From NCBI GenBank assembly GCA_002329155.1, contig DCXY01000010.1, forward strand, positions 47,811-111,810: a stretch of DNA of 64,000 nucleotides, given 5' to 3'. This stretch comes from Stenotrophomonas sp. UBA2124 (lineage in GTDB: Bacteria; Pseudomonadota; Gammaproteobacteria; Xanthomonadales; Xanthomonadaceae). The notes below the pieces were generated by a model that made no database searches, was not told the origin of the DNA, and was given only the letters and a program-made list of their open reading frames with translations. The position numbers and the translations under genes were made by a program. Below are positions 11,236-19,412 of the stretch, piece after piece (the first letter of the stretch is position 1; every line of letters begins with the position of its first letter).

Positions 11236-12534
11236 TCAATCGTTCACCGCTGCCCAGCGTGCGTTGAGTTCCTCCAGCCGCAGGTCGGCGGCCGCACCGG
11301 GCGACACGCGCGCGGCCAGGCTGCCCTCGGGCGTGCGCCCCTGCCCCGCGCTGTCCGATGCTTCCGCCGCGGCCTTGTAAGCATCGCGGAACGGTACGCC
11401 GGCAACGGCGGCTTCCACCGCCACGTCGGTGGCGTACATGCCCGAGTCGATGGCGGCACGGATGTTGTCATCGCGCCAGTCCAGATTCGAGAGCAGCGCC
11501 GGCAGCAGTTCCAGCGCCGCCAGGCCACGGCCGAAACCGTGCACGATGGCGCCCTTGGAATTCTGCAGGTCGCGCTGGTAGCCGGATGGCAGTGACAGCA
11601 GCTGTTCGATCTCGGTGCGTGCAGCGGCCACGCTGGCGTGGGTGGCGCGCATCAGTTCGATCACGTCCGGGTTGCGCTTGTTCGGCATGATCGAGCTGCC
11701 GGTGGTGTACTGCGCCGGCAGCGAGACGAAGGCGAATTCGCCGGTGGTGAACAGCGACAGGTCCCAGGCGATACGGCGCAGGTCCAGCGTGGCGCTGCCC
11801 AGTGCTTCCAGCGCAGCCAACTCGAACTTGCCGCGCGACAGCTGCGCGTAGATCGGGCTGATCTGCATGCGCGCGAACTCCAGCGCCGCGGTGGTGTGCA
11901 CGCGGTCCAGCGGCAGGTTCACGCCATAGCCGGCAGCGGTGCCCAGCGGGTTGGTGTCGATCAGCGCACGGGTGTCGCGGGCGCGGATGGCATTGTCGAT
12001 GAACGCCTCGGCCCAGCCCGCCCACCACATGCCCGCCGAGGACACCACGGCGCGCTGGATATGGGTGTAACCCGGCAACGGCTGCTGCTGTTCGGCGGCA
12101 GCGCGCTCCAGCGCCACCTTGGCCACGTCCAGGCTGATCTGCGCCACATGCGCCAGCTTTTCCTTCAGCCACAGGCGCGTGGCCACCAGAATCTGATCGT
12201 TGCGGCTGCGCCCGGTGTGGATCTTGCGGCCGGCATCGCCCAAACGCTCGGTCAGGCGCGCTTCGATGGCGGAGTGGCAATCCTCGTACTGCTCATCGAG
12301 CACGAAGGCACCATTGCGGAAGTCGTCGGCCAGCGTTGCCAGCTCGCGCTTGAGCCCGGCCAGTTCATCGGCAGACAGAATGCCGATGTGCTGCAGGCCT
12401 TCGGCATGCGCGGTGCTGGCCTGGATGTCGTGCAGGAAGAATTCGCGGTCAAGGATGACGTCATCGCCAGCCAGAAAGGTCTGGATCTTCGCGTCAACGG
12501 CGACGCCGGGCTTCTGCCAGAGCAGATTGGTCAT
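11236..12534 (-). CDS. argH: Argininosuccinate lyase
   Basis: Splits argininosuccinate into arginine and fumarate, the last step of arginine synthesis. It is 432 aa and a member of the fumarase/aspartase superfamily. The signature loop GSSIMPNKRNPD is at about residues 282-293, and HTGRSRNDQ lies near residue 107. It is somewhat shorter than the roughly 460-aa enterobacterial enzyme. It starts 16 bases after argC on the same strand. Confidence 0.94.
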   Translation of the reverse strand: MTNLLWQKPGVAVDAKIQTFLAGDDVILDREFFLHDIQASTAHAEGLQHIGILSADELAGLKRELATLADDFRNGAFVLDEQYEDCHSAIEARLTERLGDAGRKIHTGRSRNDQILVATRLWLKEKLAHVAQISLDVAKVALERAAAEQQQPLPGYTHIQRAVVSSAGMWWAGWAEAFIDNAIRARDTRALIDTNPLGTAAGYGVNLPLDRVHTTAALEFARMQISPIYAQLSRGKFELAALEALGSATLDLRRIAWDLSLFTTGEFAFVSLPAQYTTGSSIMPNKRNPDVIELMRATHASVAAARTEIEQLLSLPSGYQRDLQNSKGAIVHGFGRGLAALELLPALLSNLDWRDDNIRAAIDSGMYATDVAVEAAVAGVPFRDAYKAAAEASDSAGQGRTPEGSLAARVSPGAAADLRLEELNARWAAVND

Positions 12535-12550
12535 GGGGGTTTACCTCGGA

Positions 12551-13504
12551 TCAATGGGGGATCGCGGTCAGCTCGTCCAAGCCAAGCGCGCGGTTGAGAT
12601 TCTGCAGCGCCTGGGTGGCCGCGCCCTTGAGCAGGTTGTCGATGGTCGCCACCACCACCACGCGCTTGTTGCCGGGTGCCATGGTGAAGCCGCCGATCTG
12701 CACGCCATGCTGGCCGGCGATGCGGCTGACCCACGGTGCCTCATCCACCACCTCGACCAGCGGCTCGTCCACGTAACGCTGCTGGTACAGCGCCATCACG
12801 TCCTCGCGCTTGACCGGCTGCTGCAGCCACAGGTTGACGGTCATGGTGATGCCACGGAAATGCGGCGCCACATGCGGCATGAACTCCACGGGCACACCCA
12901 GCTGGGTGGATACCTCGCGCTCGTGCACATGGTTGGTGAGCGCATACGGCATCAGGTTGTCGCGCAGCAGCTCGGGATTGTTCTTGTCCGAGGGTGTGGT
13001 GCCTGCGCCGGACCAGCCGGAGACGCCGAAGCACGCGGGTGGGCCGGCAAGCTGGCTCAGCAGCGGCGCGATGGCCAGCTGCATCGCGGTGGCGTAGCAA
13101 CCGGGGTTGCTGATGCGCTTCTGCCCGTCGTAGCGCGAACGGGTCAGCTCGGGCAGGCCGTAGTACCAGGTGTTGTCGAAGCGATAATCAGCGGACAGAT
13201 CAACGATCACCGTGTCCGGCTTCGCCGCATCCAGCGCCGCCACATAGGGCTCGGCCTTGCCGTTGGGCAGCGCCAGCACCACCGCATCCACGCCCTTGGC
13301 CGCCACCGCGTCCGCATCGAGGCTTTCGTAACGCAGCTCACCGGCATAGGCATCGTTGTGATCGGCCACGCGCTGCCCGGCCAGTTCGCGTGAGGACACG
13401 AACGCCAGTTCGATGTGCGGGTGCGCGGCAACCAGCCGGATCAGCTCGGTGCCGGTATAGCCACGGGCACCGACGATACCCAGCGAGGACTTCTTGTCAG
13501 TCAT
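12551..13504 (-). CDS. argC: N-acetyl-gamma-glutamyl-phosphate reductase
   Basis: Reduces N-acetylglutamyl-phosphate to the semialdehyde with NADPH, the third step of arginine synthesis. The 317-aa protein has the N-terminal dinucleotide motif GARGYTGTELIRL and the catalytic cysteine in SNPGCYATAM (about residue 130). The start is set at 13504, where its ATG overlaps the stop of the upstream acetyltransferase gene as ATGA; a 16-residue longer form is possible but less likely. Confidence 0.95.
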   Translation of the reverse strand: MTDKKSSLGIVGARGYTGTELIRLVAAHPHIELAFVSSRELAGQRVADHNDAYAGELRYESLDADAVAAKGVDAVVLALPNGKAEPYVAALDAAKPDTVIVDLSADYRFDNTWYYGLPELTRSRYDGQKRISNPGCYATAMQLAIAPLLSQLAGPPACFGVSGWSGAGTTPSDKNNPELLRDNLMPYALTNHVHEREVSTQLGVPVEFMPHVAPHFRGITMTVNLWLQQPVKREDVMALYQQRYVDEPLVEVVDEAPWVSRIAGQHGVQIGGFTMAPGNKRVVVVATIDNLLKGAATQALQNLNRALGLDELTAIPH

Positions 13505-14112
13505 GAGTGCGAATCCAGAAGGAACTGCAGATGGCTGCGTACCGCCGGCCATTCCGTATCGATGATGGAGAACACCACGGTGTCGCGGCGGGTGCCGTCG
13601 GCATGGCGTTTATGGTTGCGCAGCACGCCGTCCTGCTTCGCGCCAAGCCGTGCAATGGCGCGGCGCGAAGACTGGTTGAACCAGCTGGTCTCGAAGCCGA
13701 CGCTGATGCAGCCCAGCATCTCGAACGCATGCCGCAGCAGCAACAGCTTGGCCTCGGTATTCAGCCCGGTGCGCTGCACGCGCGGGTGGTACCAGGTGTA
13801 GCCGATGTTGAGGCGGGGCACATCCGCTTCCAGTGCGTAGAAGCGCGTACTGCCGACAACCTCGCCATGGGCGTCGAGCACCACGAAGGGAAGCATGCTG
13901 CCCCGCGCCTGCCTGTCCAGCGCGGATGCCACATAGGCTTCCACGTCCTCCGGTGCCGGCACATTGGTATACCAGCAGCTCGAGAGTGCTCCATCGCCGA
14001 GCGCGGCGCGCAGCGCCGGCACATGCGTCTGCTGCAGTGGTTCCAGCCGCACATGCCTGCCCTGCAGGTGCGGCACGCTGCTCCACTCGGCATTGGCGGC
14101 AGGCGCGCTCAT
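13501..14112 (-). CDS. GNAT-family acetyltransferase inside the arg operon
   Basis: A 203-aa RimJ/RimL-like N-acetyltransferase: an RHVRLEPL start, a VVGSTRFYALE strand and the acetyl-CoA-binding stretch VQRTGLNTEAKLLLL are visible. The ATG at 14112 is used, with a GTG three bases earlier as an alternative; the 3' end overlaps argC by ATGA. Its substrate is unknown. The tight overlap on both sides makes it an operon member. It is distinct from the NAT domain carried by the adjacent NAGS/K protein. Confidence 0.82.
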   Translation of the reverse strand: MSAPAANAEWSSVPHLQGRHVRLEPLQQTHVPALRAALGDGALSSCWYTNVPAPEDVEAYVASALDRQARGSMLPFVVLDAHGEVVGSTRFYALEADVPRLNIGYTWYHPRVQRTGLNTEAKLLLLRHAFEMLGCISVGFETSWFNQSSRRAIARLGAKQDGVLRNHKRHADGTRRDTVVFSIIDTEWPAVRSHLQFLLDSHS

Positions 14113-14115
14113 CAC

Positions 14116-15444
14116 TCAGCCCATCAGGCTCGGCTTGCGTTCACCACAGTGCTTCACATAGCCCTTGATGCTGTCGAAATCGGTGGCGCCGAACCAGAAC
14201 ACCTTCCAGTGATCCAGTTTGTAACAGCCGTCGGATTCGGAGTAGTAGAAATGGTTGACCGGGTTGCCGTTGCGCGAGCGCCAGAACAGCTGCGGCGTGT
14301 CCTCCAGCATCACGTTCCACACGGCACGGCCCAGGCCCTCGCCCTGCGCGTCGTCGAGCACGGCGAACTTGTCCAGATACACGCCTTCGGCCTCATTGGT
14401 GAGGATCACCGCAGTGCGGTAGTTCTCGCTGATGTAGGCACGCAGCAGCTTGGTCTTCTCGAAGTAGTCCGGCACCAGAGTGCGGCCGAAGCTGGACTCG
14501 ATCAGCGTCTTCAGGCGCGCGGTGTCTAGCTGGTCCCATGAGGTGGCCTTGAGCACCTTCTCGCCACGGCGCACCAGCGTGCCGGAGCCCTTGTGCGTAA
14601 ACAGTTCCCTGGCCAGATCCGCCGGGCGCGTGATCGACACCGAGGATTCCTCCGGCAGCTTGTCCAGCAGGTCCTTGATCTGCTCGATCTTCACCCGCAT
14701 GCCGCCATGGATCCACGGCTGCGCCATCAGCTGGTCGTACTCGGTGGAAAGGTTGATCGAATCGATCACCTTGCCCTCTTCGTCCAGCAGGCCGCCGGTG
14801 CCGGTGAGGAAGATGATCTTGTACGGCTGCAGTTCCTGCACCAGTTTGTTGGCGGCGAAATCCGCATTGATGTTGAGGATCTGGCCGCTCGGCGTTTCAC
14901 CCAGACTGGTGATCACCGGGATGGAGCCGGCGCGCAGGCTGGCTTCGATCGGCGCCAGATTCACGCGCTTCACTTCACCCACCAGACCATAGGTGTCCTG
15001 GCCTAGGTACTCGGCCTCGAACACGCCACCGGTGATGGAAGTCGCGCGCGCACCGTTGTGCTGCAGCGCTTCCACCAGCTTGAGGTTGGCCTCCTGGAAC
15101 ACGCGGCGCACGATGGCCAGCGCCTGCGGCGTGGTCACGCGCAGACCGTTGACCGTGGTCTTCTCGATGCCGGCGGCGGACAGCTCCGCATCCAGCTGCG
15201 GGCCGGCGCCGTGCAGCACGATCGGGGTCAGGCCCACTTCCTGCAGGAAGGACAGCGAGGAGGTCAGCGCCTCGAGATCGTCGCGCAGCACCGCACCGCC
15301 CACCTTCACCACGGCGAAGCGCTTGGCATCAAGCTGCGAGAACCGCTTGAGGTACTGGCTGATCTCCTTCGCACTGGCCATGCTCGAAAGCAGGCGGACA
15401 ATGGTCTGGCGGGTCTGGCGGTGGGGCTGGATGGCTGGGGACAT
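14116..15444 (-). CDS. argB: Bifunctional N-acetylglutamate synthase/kinase
   Basis: Fusion enzyme for the first two steps of arginine synthesis: acetylation of glutamate by acetyl-CoA and phosphorylation of the product. Of its 442 aa, about residues 20-285 form the amino-acid-kinase domain (AVVKVGGAVL, LHGAGPQLDAEL). About residues 295-440 form a GNAT-like synthase domain of the vertebrate type (YLDKFAVLDDAQGEGLG, NPVNHFYYSESDG). Such NAGS/K proteins are known from Xanthomonas and Maricaulis. No separate argA is seen nearby. The start could also be an internal ATG 21 codons later; neither has a clear ribosome-binding site. Confidence 0.93.
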   Translation of the reverse strand: MSPAIQPHRQTRQTIVRLLSSMASAKEISQYLKRFSQLDAKRFAVVKVGGAVLRDDLEALTSSLSFLQEVGLTPIVLHGAGPQLDAELSAAGIEKTTVNGLRVTTPQALAIVRRVFQEANLKLVEALQHNGARATSITGGVFEAEYLGQDTYGLVGEVKRVNLAPIEASLRAGSIPVITSLGETPSGQILNINADFAANKLVQELQPYKIIFLTGTGGLLDEEGKVIDSINLSTEYDQLMAQPWIHGGMRVKIEQIKDLLDKLPEESSVSITRPADLARELFTHKGSGTLVRRGEKVLKATSWDQLDTARLKTLIESSFGRTLVPDYFEKTKLLRAYISENYRTAVILTNEAEGVYLDKFAVLDDAQGEGLGRAVWNVMLEDTPQLFWRSRNGNPVNHFYYSESDGCYKLDHWKVFWFGATDFDSIKGYVKHCGERKPSLMG

Positions 15445-15516
15445 TGCTTGCGTCTACAAGGCGACCGCAGGGGTCGCGGGGAGGAAGCCGGCGGCACGCC
15501 ACCGGGCCACTGCGGC

Positions 15517-16614
15517 TCAGGCGCCGCGTTGCAAAATACGCTGCACCGATTCGACGTAACGCTGCAGCTGCTCCAGCGTGACGAACTCGTCGGCGGTGTG
15601 GGCCTGGGCGATGTCACCCGGGCCGTACACCATGGTGGTATAGCCGGCGGCCGAGAACAGCGATGCCTCGGTCCAGAAGTCCACCGCGTTGCCGATGGGC
15701 AGGCCCAGTTCGTCGGCGATGTCACGCGCGGCCAGCCGGCGCTCCTCGGCACGGGCGATGTCACCCGACGGCAGGCTCGGACCGCGGAAGGTTTCCTCGA
15801 AATGCGCGGCCTGCGGCTCGGCAAAACCGGCGAAGGTGGCCAACAGCTGGTCGATGTCCATCGACGGCAGCGGACGGAAGCCGAAACGCAGCTCCGCTGC
15901 CGGCGCGATCATGTTCGCCTTGATGCCACCTTCGACGCGGCCAATGTTGAAGCGCAGACCGGTGAGGCCGCCGAAGCGTGCATGCTCCAGCGACTGCACA
16001 TGGTCCAACGCCTTGCCACCCCAGCGCATGGCCTGGTGCAGCGCGCTGGCCGACGGATCCTGCTTGCCCGAGGCATGCCCTGCCCGGCCCTGGAACTTCA
16101 TCAGCACCGAGCTGATGCCACGGTGCGCCAGCACCGCCTCGCTCATCGTCGGCTCGGCCACCAGCACCGCCTCGTAGGGGATGCCACGGGCCAGGAACGC
16201 GGCGATGCAGCGCGGATCGTTCGCCTCCTCGTCACTGGAGAACAGGAATGCCGCGTCGCCCTCGGTGACGTTGGCCGCCGCCACCAGCGCGGCGGCAGCG
16301 CCCTTGATGTCGCACACACCCAGGCCAACCACGCGGTCGTCGAGCCGGCGCATCACATGCGGGTCGCCACTCCAGTGCGGCGAATCCGGCACGGTGTCCA
16401 GGTGCACGTTGAACAGGAACTTCGGCGTGCCACGCACCGCGTACAGGCTCACCGCACCAGCACCGTGGTCGATGACCTCCACGTTGAAACCCGGCAGGTG
16501 GGCACGCAGGTAATCGAAGATGCCACCGGTGGTGATCGCACGCGGCGGATTGCGGGTGTCGAAGGACACCAGCGCCTCAAGATGCTGCAGGGTGGATTGG
16601 AGCAGGTCGGTCAT
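15517..16614 (-). CDS. argE: N-acetylcitrulline deacetylase (ArgE-like M20 peptidase)
   Basis: Zinc amidohydrolase of the M20 family, 365 aa, with metal-site motifs FNVHLDTVP, GVCDIKGAAAA and SSDEEAND and the dimerisation-domain segment GRAGHASGK. In organisms with an N-acetylornithine carbamoyltransferase this enzyme removes acetyl from N-acetylcitrulline rather than N-acetylornithine; the neighbouring argF' supports that reading here. The ATG at 16614 is preferred to a GTG five codons upstream. It lies between argG and the NAGS/K gene. Confidence 0.9.
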   Translation of the reverse strand: MTDLLQSTLQHLEALVSFDTRNPPRAITTGGIFDYLRAHLPGFNVEVIDHGAGAVSLYAVRGTPKFLFNVHLDTVPDSPHWSGDPHVMRRLDDRVVGLGVCDIKGAAAALVAAANVTEGDAAFLFSSDEEANDPRCIAAFLARGIPYEAVLVAEPTMSEAVLAHRGISSVLMKFQGRAGHASGKQDPSASALHQAMRWGGKALDHVQSLEHARFGGLTGLRFNIGRVEGGIKANMIAPAAELRFGFRPLPSMDIDQLLATFAGFAEPQAAHFEETFRGPSLPSGDIARAEERRLAARDIADELGLPIGNAVDFWTEASLFSAAGYTTMVYGPGDIAQAHTADEFVTLEQLQRYVESVQRILQRGA

Positions 16615-16656
16615 GTCAGGTAGCGGCACGTGGCGGATTCAATGATCGAAGGCATC

Positions 16657-16734
16657 CCTTCTCCCGCGTGCGGGGGAAGGTGCCTGGAGGGGAGCGCCCT
16701 CACCCCAACCCCTCTCCCGCATGCGGGAGAGGGG
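16657..16734. repeat. Two CT-rich palindromes between argG and argE
   Basis: Two hairpins stand in the 145-bp argG-argE gap: an imperfect one at 16657-16680 and a perfect 26-base palindrome at 16709-16734 with arms CCCCTCTCCCGCA / TGCGGGAGAGGGG. Related CCTCTCCC/GGGAGAGG hairpins flank argG on its other side and precede folD. They look like a dispersed intergenic repeat family rather than classical terminators, because no T-run follows. Confidence 0.7.
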
Positions 16735-16759
16735 CTCAAGGCTGAAGCGCTTCAGCAGC

Positions 16760-17950
16760 TCAGCGGTTCACCTGCGCGTACAGCGTGGAGCTCATGCCGA
16801 ACAGCTTGATGAAGCCTTCCGCTTCTTCCACGCCCCAGTCGGCCGACTGCGCGTAGGTGGCCCCCTTGGCATTGAGGATGTGCTCCGAACGCACGGCCAC
16901 CGCATCCACGCGGCCACCACGGGTTTCGAGCACCACCTCACCGGTCACCTTGGCCTGCGAGGACTTCAGGAATGCTTCGATGTCCGACTTCAGCGGGTCG
17001 TGGTAGAAGCCTTCGTACACCAGCTCCACCCACTTGCGCGCCACTTCCGGCTTGAAGCGGTTCTGCTGCTTGGTCAGCACCGCATCTTCCAGCGCGCGGT
17101 GTGCGGCCAGCAACGACACCAGGCCTGGCGCCTCGAACACGATGCGGCCCTTCAGGCCGATCACGGTGTCGCCGGTGTACATGCCACGGCCAACGCCGTA
17201 GGGCGCGAACAGCTTGTTGAGCCGGGCCAGAATCTGCTCACCCGGCAGCGCCTTGCCGTCCAGCGCGACGGCTTCGCCCTCGACGAACTTCAGGGTGACG
17301 GTCAGCGGCTCGATCGGCCACGCGCTGCGCGGTGCGCACCAGCCGCGTGCGCCTTCGCCCGGGGCTTCCCACTTGTCGATCTCGCCGCCGGACATAGTCA
17401 GGCCCAGCAGGTTCTCGTTGATGGTGTAGGCCTGCTGCTTGGCGCGCACGCCGAAGCCACGCGCTTCCAGGTACTTCTGCTCGTAGGCGCGGGTCTGGGT
17501 GTGTTCCTTCTGGATTTCACGGATCGGCGCGACAATCTGGTAGTCGCCCTGTGCCTTCACCGCCAGGTCGAAACGCACCTGGTCGTTGCCCATGCCGGTG
17601 CAGCCGTGGGCGATGATGTTGGTGCCCAGCTCGGCGGCGCGCTTGAGCGCGGCATCCACGATCAGGTAACGGTCGGACACCAGCAGCGGGTACTGGCCCT
17701 GGTAGCCCTCACCGGCCCACACGAACGGCTTGACGAAGCCTTCCCAGATCGCCGGGCCACCATCAACGGTGACGTGGCTGGCAACGCCCAGCTCGGCGGC
17801 ACGCTTTTCAATGAAGTCACGCTCATCGGCATCCACGCCGCCGGTGTCGGCGAACACGGTGTGCACGTTGTAGCCCTGTTCCTGCAGGTAAGGCACGCAG
17901 AAGCTGGTGTCGAGGCCGCCGGAAAAGGCGAGGACGATGTCTTTGCTCAT
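16760..17950 (-). CDS. argG: Argininosuccinate synthase
   Basis: Joins citrulline and aspartate using ATP, forming argininosuccinate in the cytosol. The 396-aa protein has the N-type PP-loop AFSGGLDTS at about residues 8-16 and the conserved GCTGMGNDQVRF region near residue 120. In this pathway citrulline is provided by deacetylation of N-acetylcitrulline by the next gene. It lies between argF' and argE', with repeat hairpins in both gaps. Confidence 0.95.
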   Translation of the reverse strand: MSKDIVLAFSGGLDTSFCVPYLQEQGYNVHTVFADTGGVDADERDFIEKRAAELGVASHVTVDGGPAIWEGFVKPFVWAGEGYQGQYPLLVSDRYLIVDAALKRAAELGTNIIAHGCTGMGNDQVRFDLAVKAQGDYQIVAPIREIQKEHTQTRAYEQKYLEARGFGVRAKQQAYTINENLLGLTMSGGEIDKWEAPGEGARGWCAPRSAWPIEPLTVTLKFVEGEAVALDGKALPGEQILARLNKLFAPYGVGRGMYTGDTVIGLKGRIVFEAPGLVSLLAAHRALEDAVLTKQQNRFKPEVARKWVELVYEGFYHDPLKSDIEAFLKSSQAKVTGEVVLETRGGRVDAVAVRSEHILNAKGATYAQSADWGVEEAEGFIKLFGMSSTLYAQVNR

Positions 17951-17982
17951 GGGGGAATGTCTCTGGGGGTTTTGTCTTCGAG

Positions 17983-18091
17983 CCCCTCCCCCTTCACGCG
18001 GGAGGGGTTGGGGAGGGGAAAGCGTTTTGGTGTTGCCGATGGAATGAAGGCCCTGCCCTCACCCCGGCCCTTCTCCCAGCAGGAGAAGGGC
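17983..18091. repeat. CT-rich repeat hairpins between argF' and argG
   Basis: The 149-bp gap holds an imperfect C/G-rich palindrome at 17983-18018 and a 10-bp perfect hairpin at 18067-18091 (arms GCCCTTCTCC / GGAGAAGGGC, loop CAGCA). They belong to the same intergenic family as the elements at 16657-16734 and 51801-51899. No T-run follows on either strand, so simple termination inside the operon is not indicated; effects on mRNA stability are possible. Confidence 0.65.
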
Positions 18092-18099
18092 GGCATGCA

Positions 18100-19110
18100 T
18101 TACCTGCCGGCCAGCGCGGCCATGATGGCCTTCTGCACATGCAGGCGGTTCTCCGCCTCGTTGATGGCGATGCACTGCGGCGAATCCATCACGCCGTCGG
18201 TGGCCTTCACGTTGCGGCGCAGCGGCAGGCAGTGACTGAACACACCGTTGTTGGTCAGCGCCATCTTGGCCTCGTCCACCATGAAGTGCTTGTACTGGTC
18301 GCGGATGGGCTTCTCCGGCTCCCAGTTGCCGAAGAACGGCAGCGCACCCCAGCTCTTGGCATAGACCACATCAGCGCCGGCGTAGGCGCTCTGGATGTCA
18401 TGGCTGACCTGCAGCGAACCACCACTCTCGGCCACGTTCTGCTCGGCCCAGCCCATGTAACGCTCGTCCAGGATGTAGTCCGGCGTCGGGCACAGCAGGG
18501 TCACGTCCATGCCCATGCGGGTGGCGATGGTCAGCGCCGAGTTGGCCACCGCGGTGTTCAGCGGCTTGGGGTGGTAGGTCCAGGTCAGCACATACTTCTT
18601 GCCACGCAGGTCGGTGGTGCCGAAGTGCTCCTGCAGCGCCAGGATGTGCGCCAGCTCCTGGCACGGATGGGTGATGGTCTCCATGTTGATCACCGGCACC
18701 GGGGAGTATTTGGCGAAGCTCTTGAGCACGATGTCCTGGCGGTCGTAGTCCCAGTCCACGAACTTCGGGAAGGCGCGCACGCCGATCAGGTCCACATAGC
18801 GGCCCAGCACCTTGGCCACTTCGGCGATGTGCTCCTCGGTGTCACCGTCCATCACCGTGCCCAGGTTGAACTCGATGGGCCACGCATCCTTGCCCGGCTG
18901 CAGCACCACCGCGTGGCCACCCAACTGGAAGGCACCCAGCTCGAAGCTGGTGCGGGTGCGCATGGACGGGTTGAAGAACACCAGCGCGATGGACTTGCCC
19001 TTGAGTGCGTCACCCAGCTTGTCCTGCTTGAAACGCGTGGCCTGGGCCAATAGTGCGTCCAGATCTGCCCGGCTCCAGTCCTGCGTGTTCAAGAAATGCT
19101 TCAGAGACAT
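18100..19110 (-). CDS. argF': N-acetylornithine carbamoyltransferase
   Basis: Transfers the carbamoyl group to N-acetylornithine, giving N-acetylcitrulline. It is 336 aa, with the carbamoyl-phosphate motif SMRTRTS at about residues 49-55. Residues known from the Xanthomonas enzyme are all present: Glu92 (selects acetyl- over succinyl-ornithine), Glu144 and Lys302, the lysine found carboxylated in the crystal structure. The usual ornithine carbamoyltransferase loop is replaced by HCLPLRRNVKATD. It is the first structural gene of the operon, 97 bases downstream of the putative attenuator terminator. Confidence 0.95.
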   Translation of the reverse strand: MSLKHFLNTQDWSRADLDALLAQATRFKQDKLGDALKGKSIALVFFNPSMRTRTSFELGAFQLGGHAVVLQPGKDAWPIEFNLGTVMDGDTEEHIAEVAKVLGRYVDLIGVRAFPKFVDWDYDRQDIVLKSFAKYSPVPVINMETITHPCQELAHILALQEHFGTTDLRGKKYVLTWTYHPKPLNTAVANSALTIATRMGMDVTLLCPTPDYILDERYMGWAEQNVAESGGSLQVSHDIQSAYAGADVVYAKSWGALPFFGNWEPEKPIRDQYKHFMVDEAKMALTNNGVFSHCLPLRRNVKATDGVMDSPQCIAINEAENRLHVQKAIMAALAGR

Positions 19111-19206
19111 CGATCATCCTTTGCTGCGTTGAACCACCGTTGCCGATGGACGTGGGCGCCGAGGCGCGACTCATTGCGGTTGAAACTTTCCGGTAATGCA
19201 GAAACG

Positions 19207-19230
19207 AAAAAACCCAGCCTGGGCTGGGTT
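19207..19230 (-). terminator. Terminator hairpin in the arg operon leader
   Basis: On the minus strand, AACCCAGC (19230-19223) pairs perfectly with GCTGGGTT (19218-19211) across a CCAG loop and is followed by six T residues (19212-19207). It is placed after the leader peptide and about 97 bases before the argF' start, not directly behind a structural gene. Confidence 0.88.
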
Positions 19231-19284
19231 TTCCGAACAGACAGCACGAAGCTCCGGTTACCCAGCGAGGTTGTGGGGTTCCGG
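19207..19284 (-). promoter_or_regulatory. Putative ribosome-mediated arginine attenuator
   Basis: Four mutually exclusive segments can be read on the minus strand. Segment 1 (CCGG 19284-19281, ACCC 19279-19276) pairs with segment 2 (GGGT 19263-19260, CCGG 19257-19254). Segment 2, as GCTGGGT (19266-19260), can instead pair with segment 3 (ACCCAGC 19229-19223). Segment 3 pairs with segment 4 as the terminator. Segment 2 overlaps the stop codon of the leader peptide, and Arg codons end just before segment 1. This is the geometry of amino-acid-operon attenuators; its function in arginine control is inferred. Together with the leader peptide it explains most of the 302-bp gap upstream of argF'. 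Confidence 0.7.
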
Positions 19285-19359
19285 TCGGCGGGCACGCGAG
19301 GTCATGCCGGAGGCCATCCGCGCGGTGCTGGTTTCGTGTTGGAAGCTGTTCGCCTTCAT
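19258..19359 (-). CDS. Putative arginine-operon leader peptide
   Basis: A 33-codon open frame ending GCT GGG TAA inside attenuator segment 2. Arg codons are at positions 14, 22, 24 and 25, the last three clustered as CGT GCC CGC CGA immediately before segment 1. The sequence ends TSRARRPEPHNLAG. The start is uncertain: an in-frame ATG lies six codons upstream, and internal ATGs at codons 15 and 19 would give shorter peptides; none has a strong ribosome-binding site. No homology was recognised; the call rests on position and codons. Confidence 0.55.
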   Translation of the reverse strand: MKANSFQHETSTARMASGMTSRARRPEPHNLAG

Positions 19360-19412
19360 AGCGCCGCATGGTCGCATGCACCCGGGCGGCACGCAAGTGC
19401 CGCAGTGCACCA

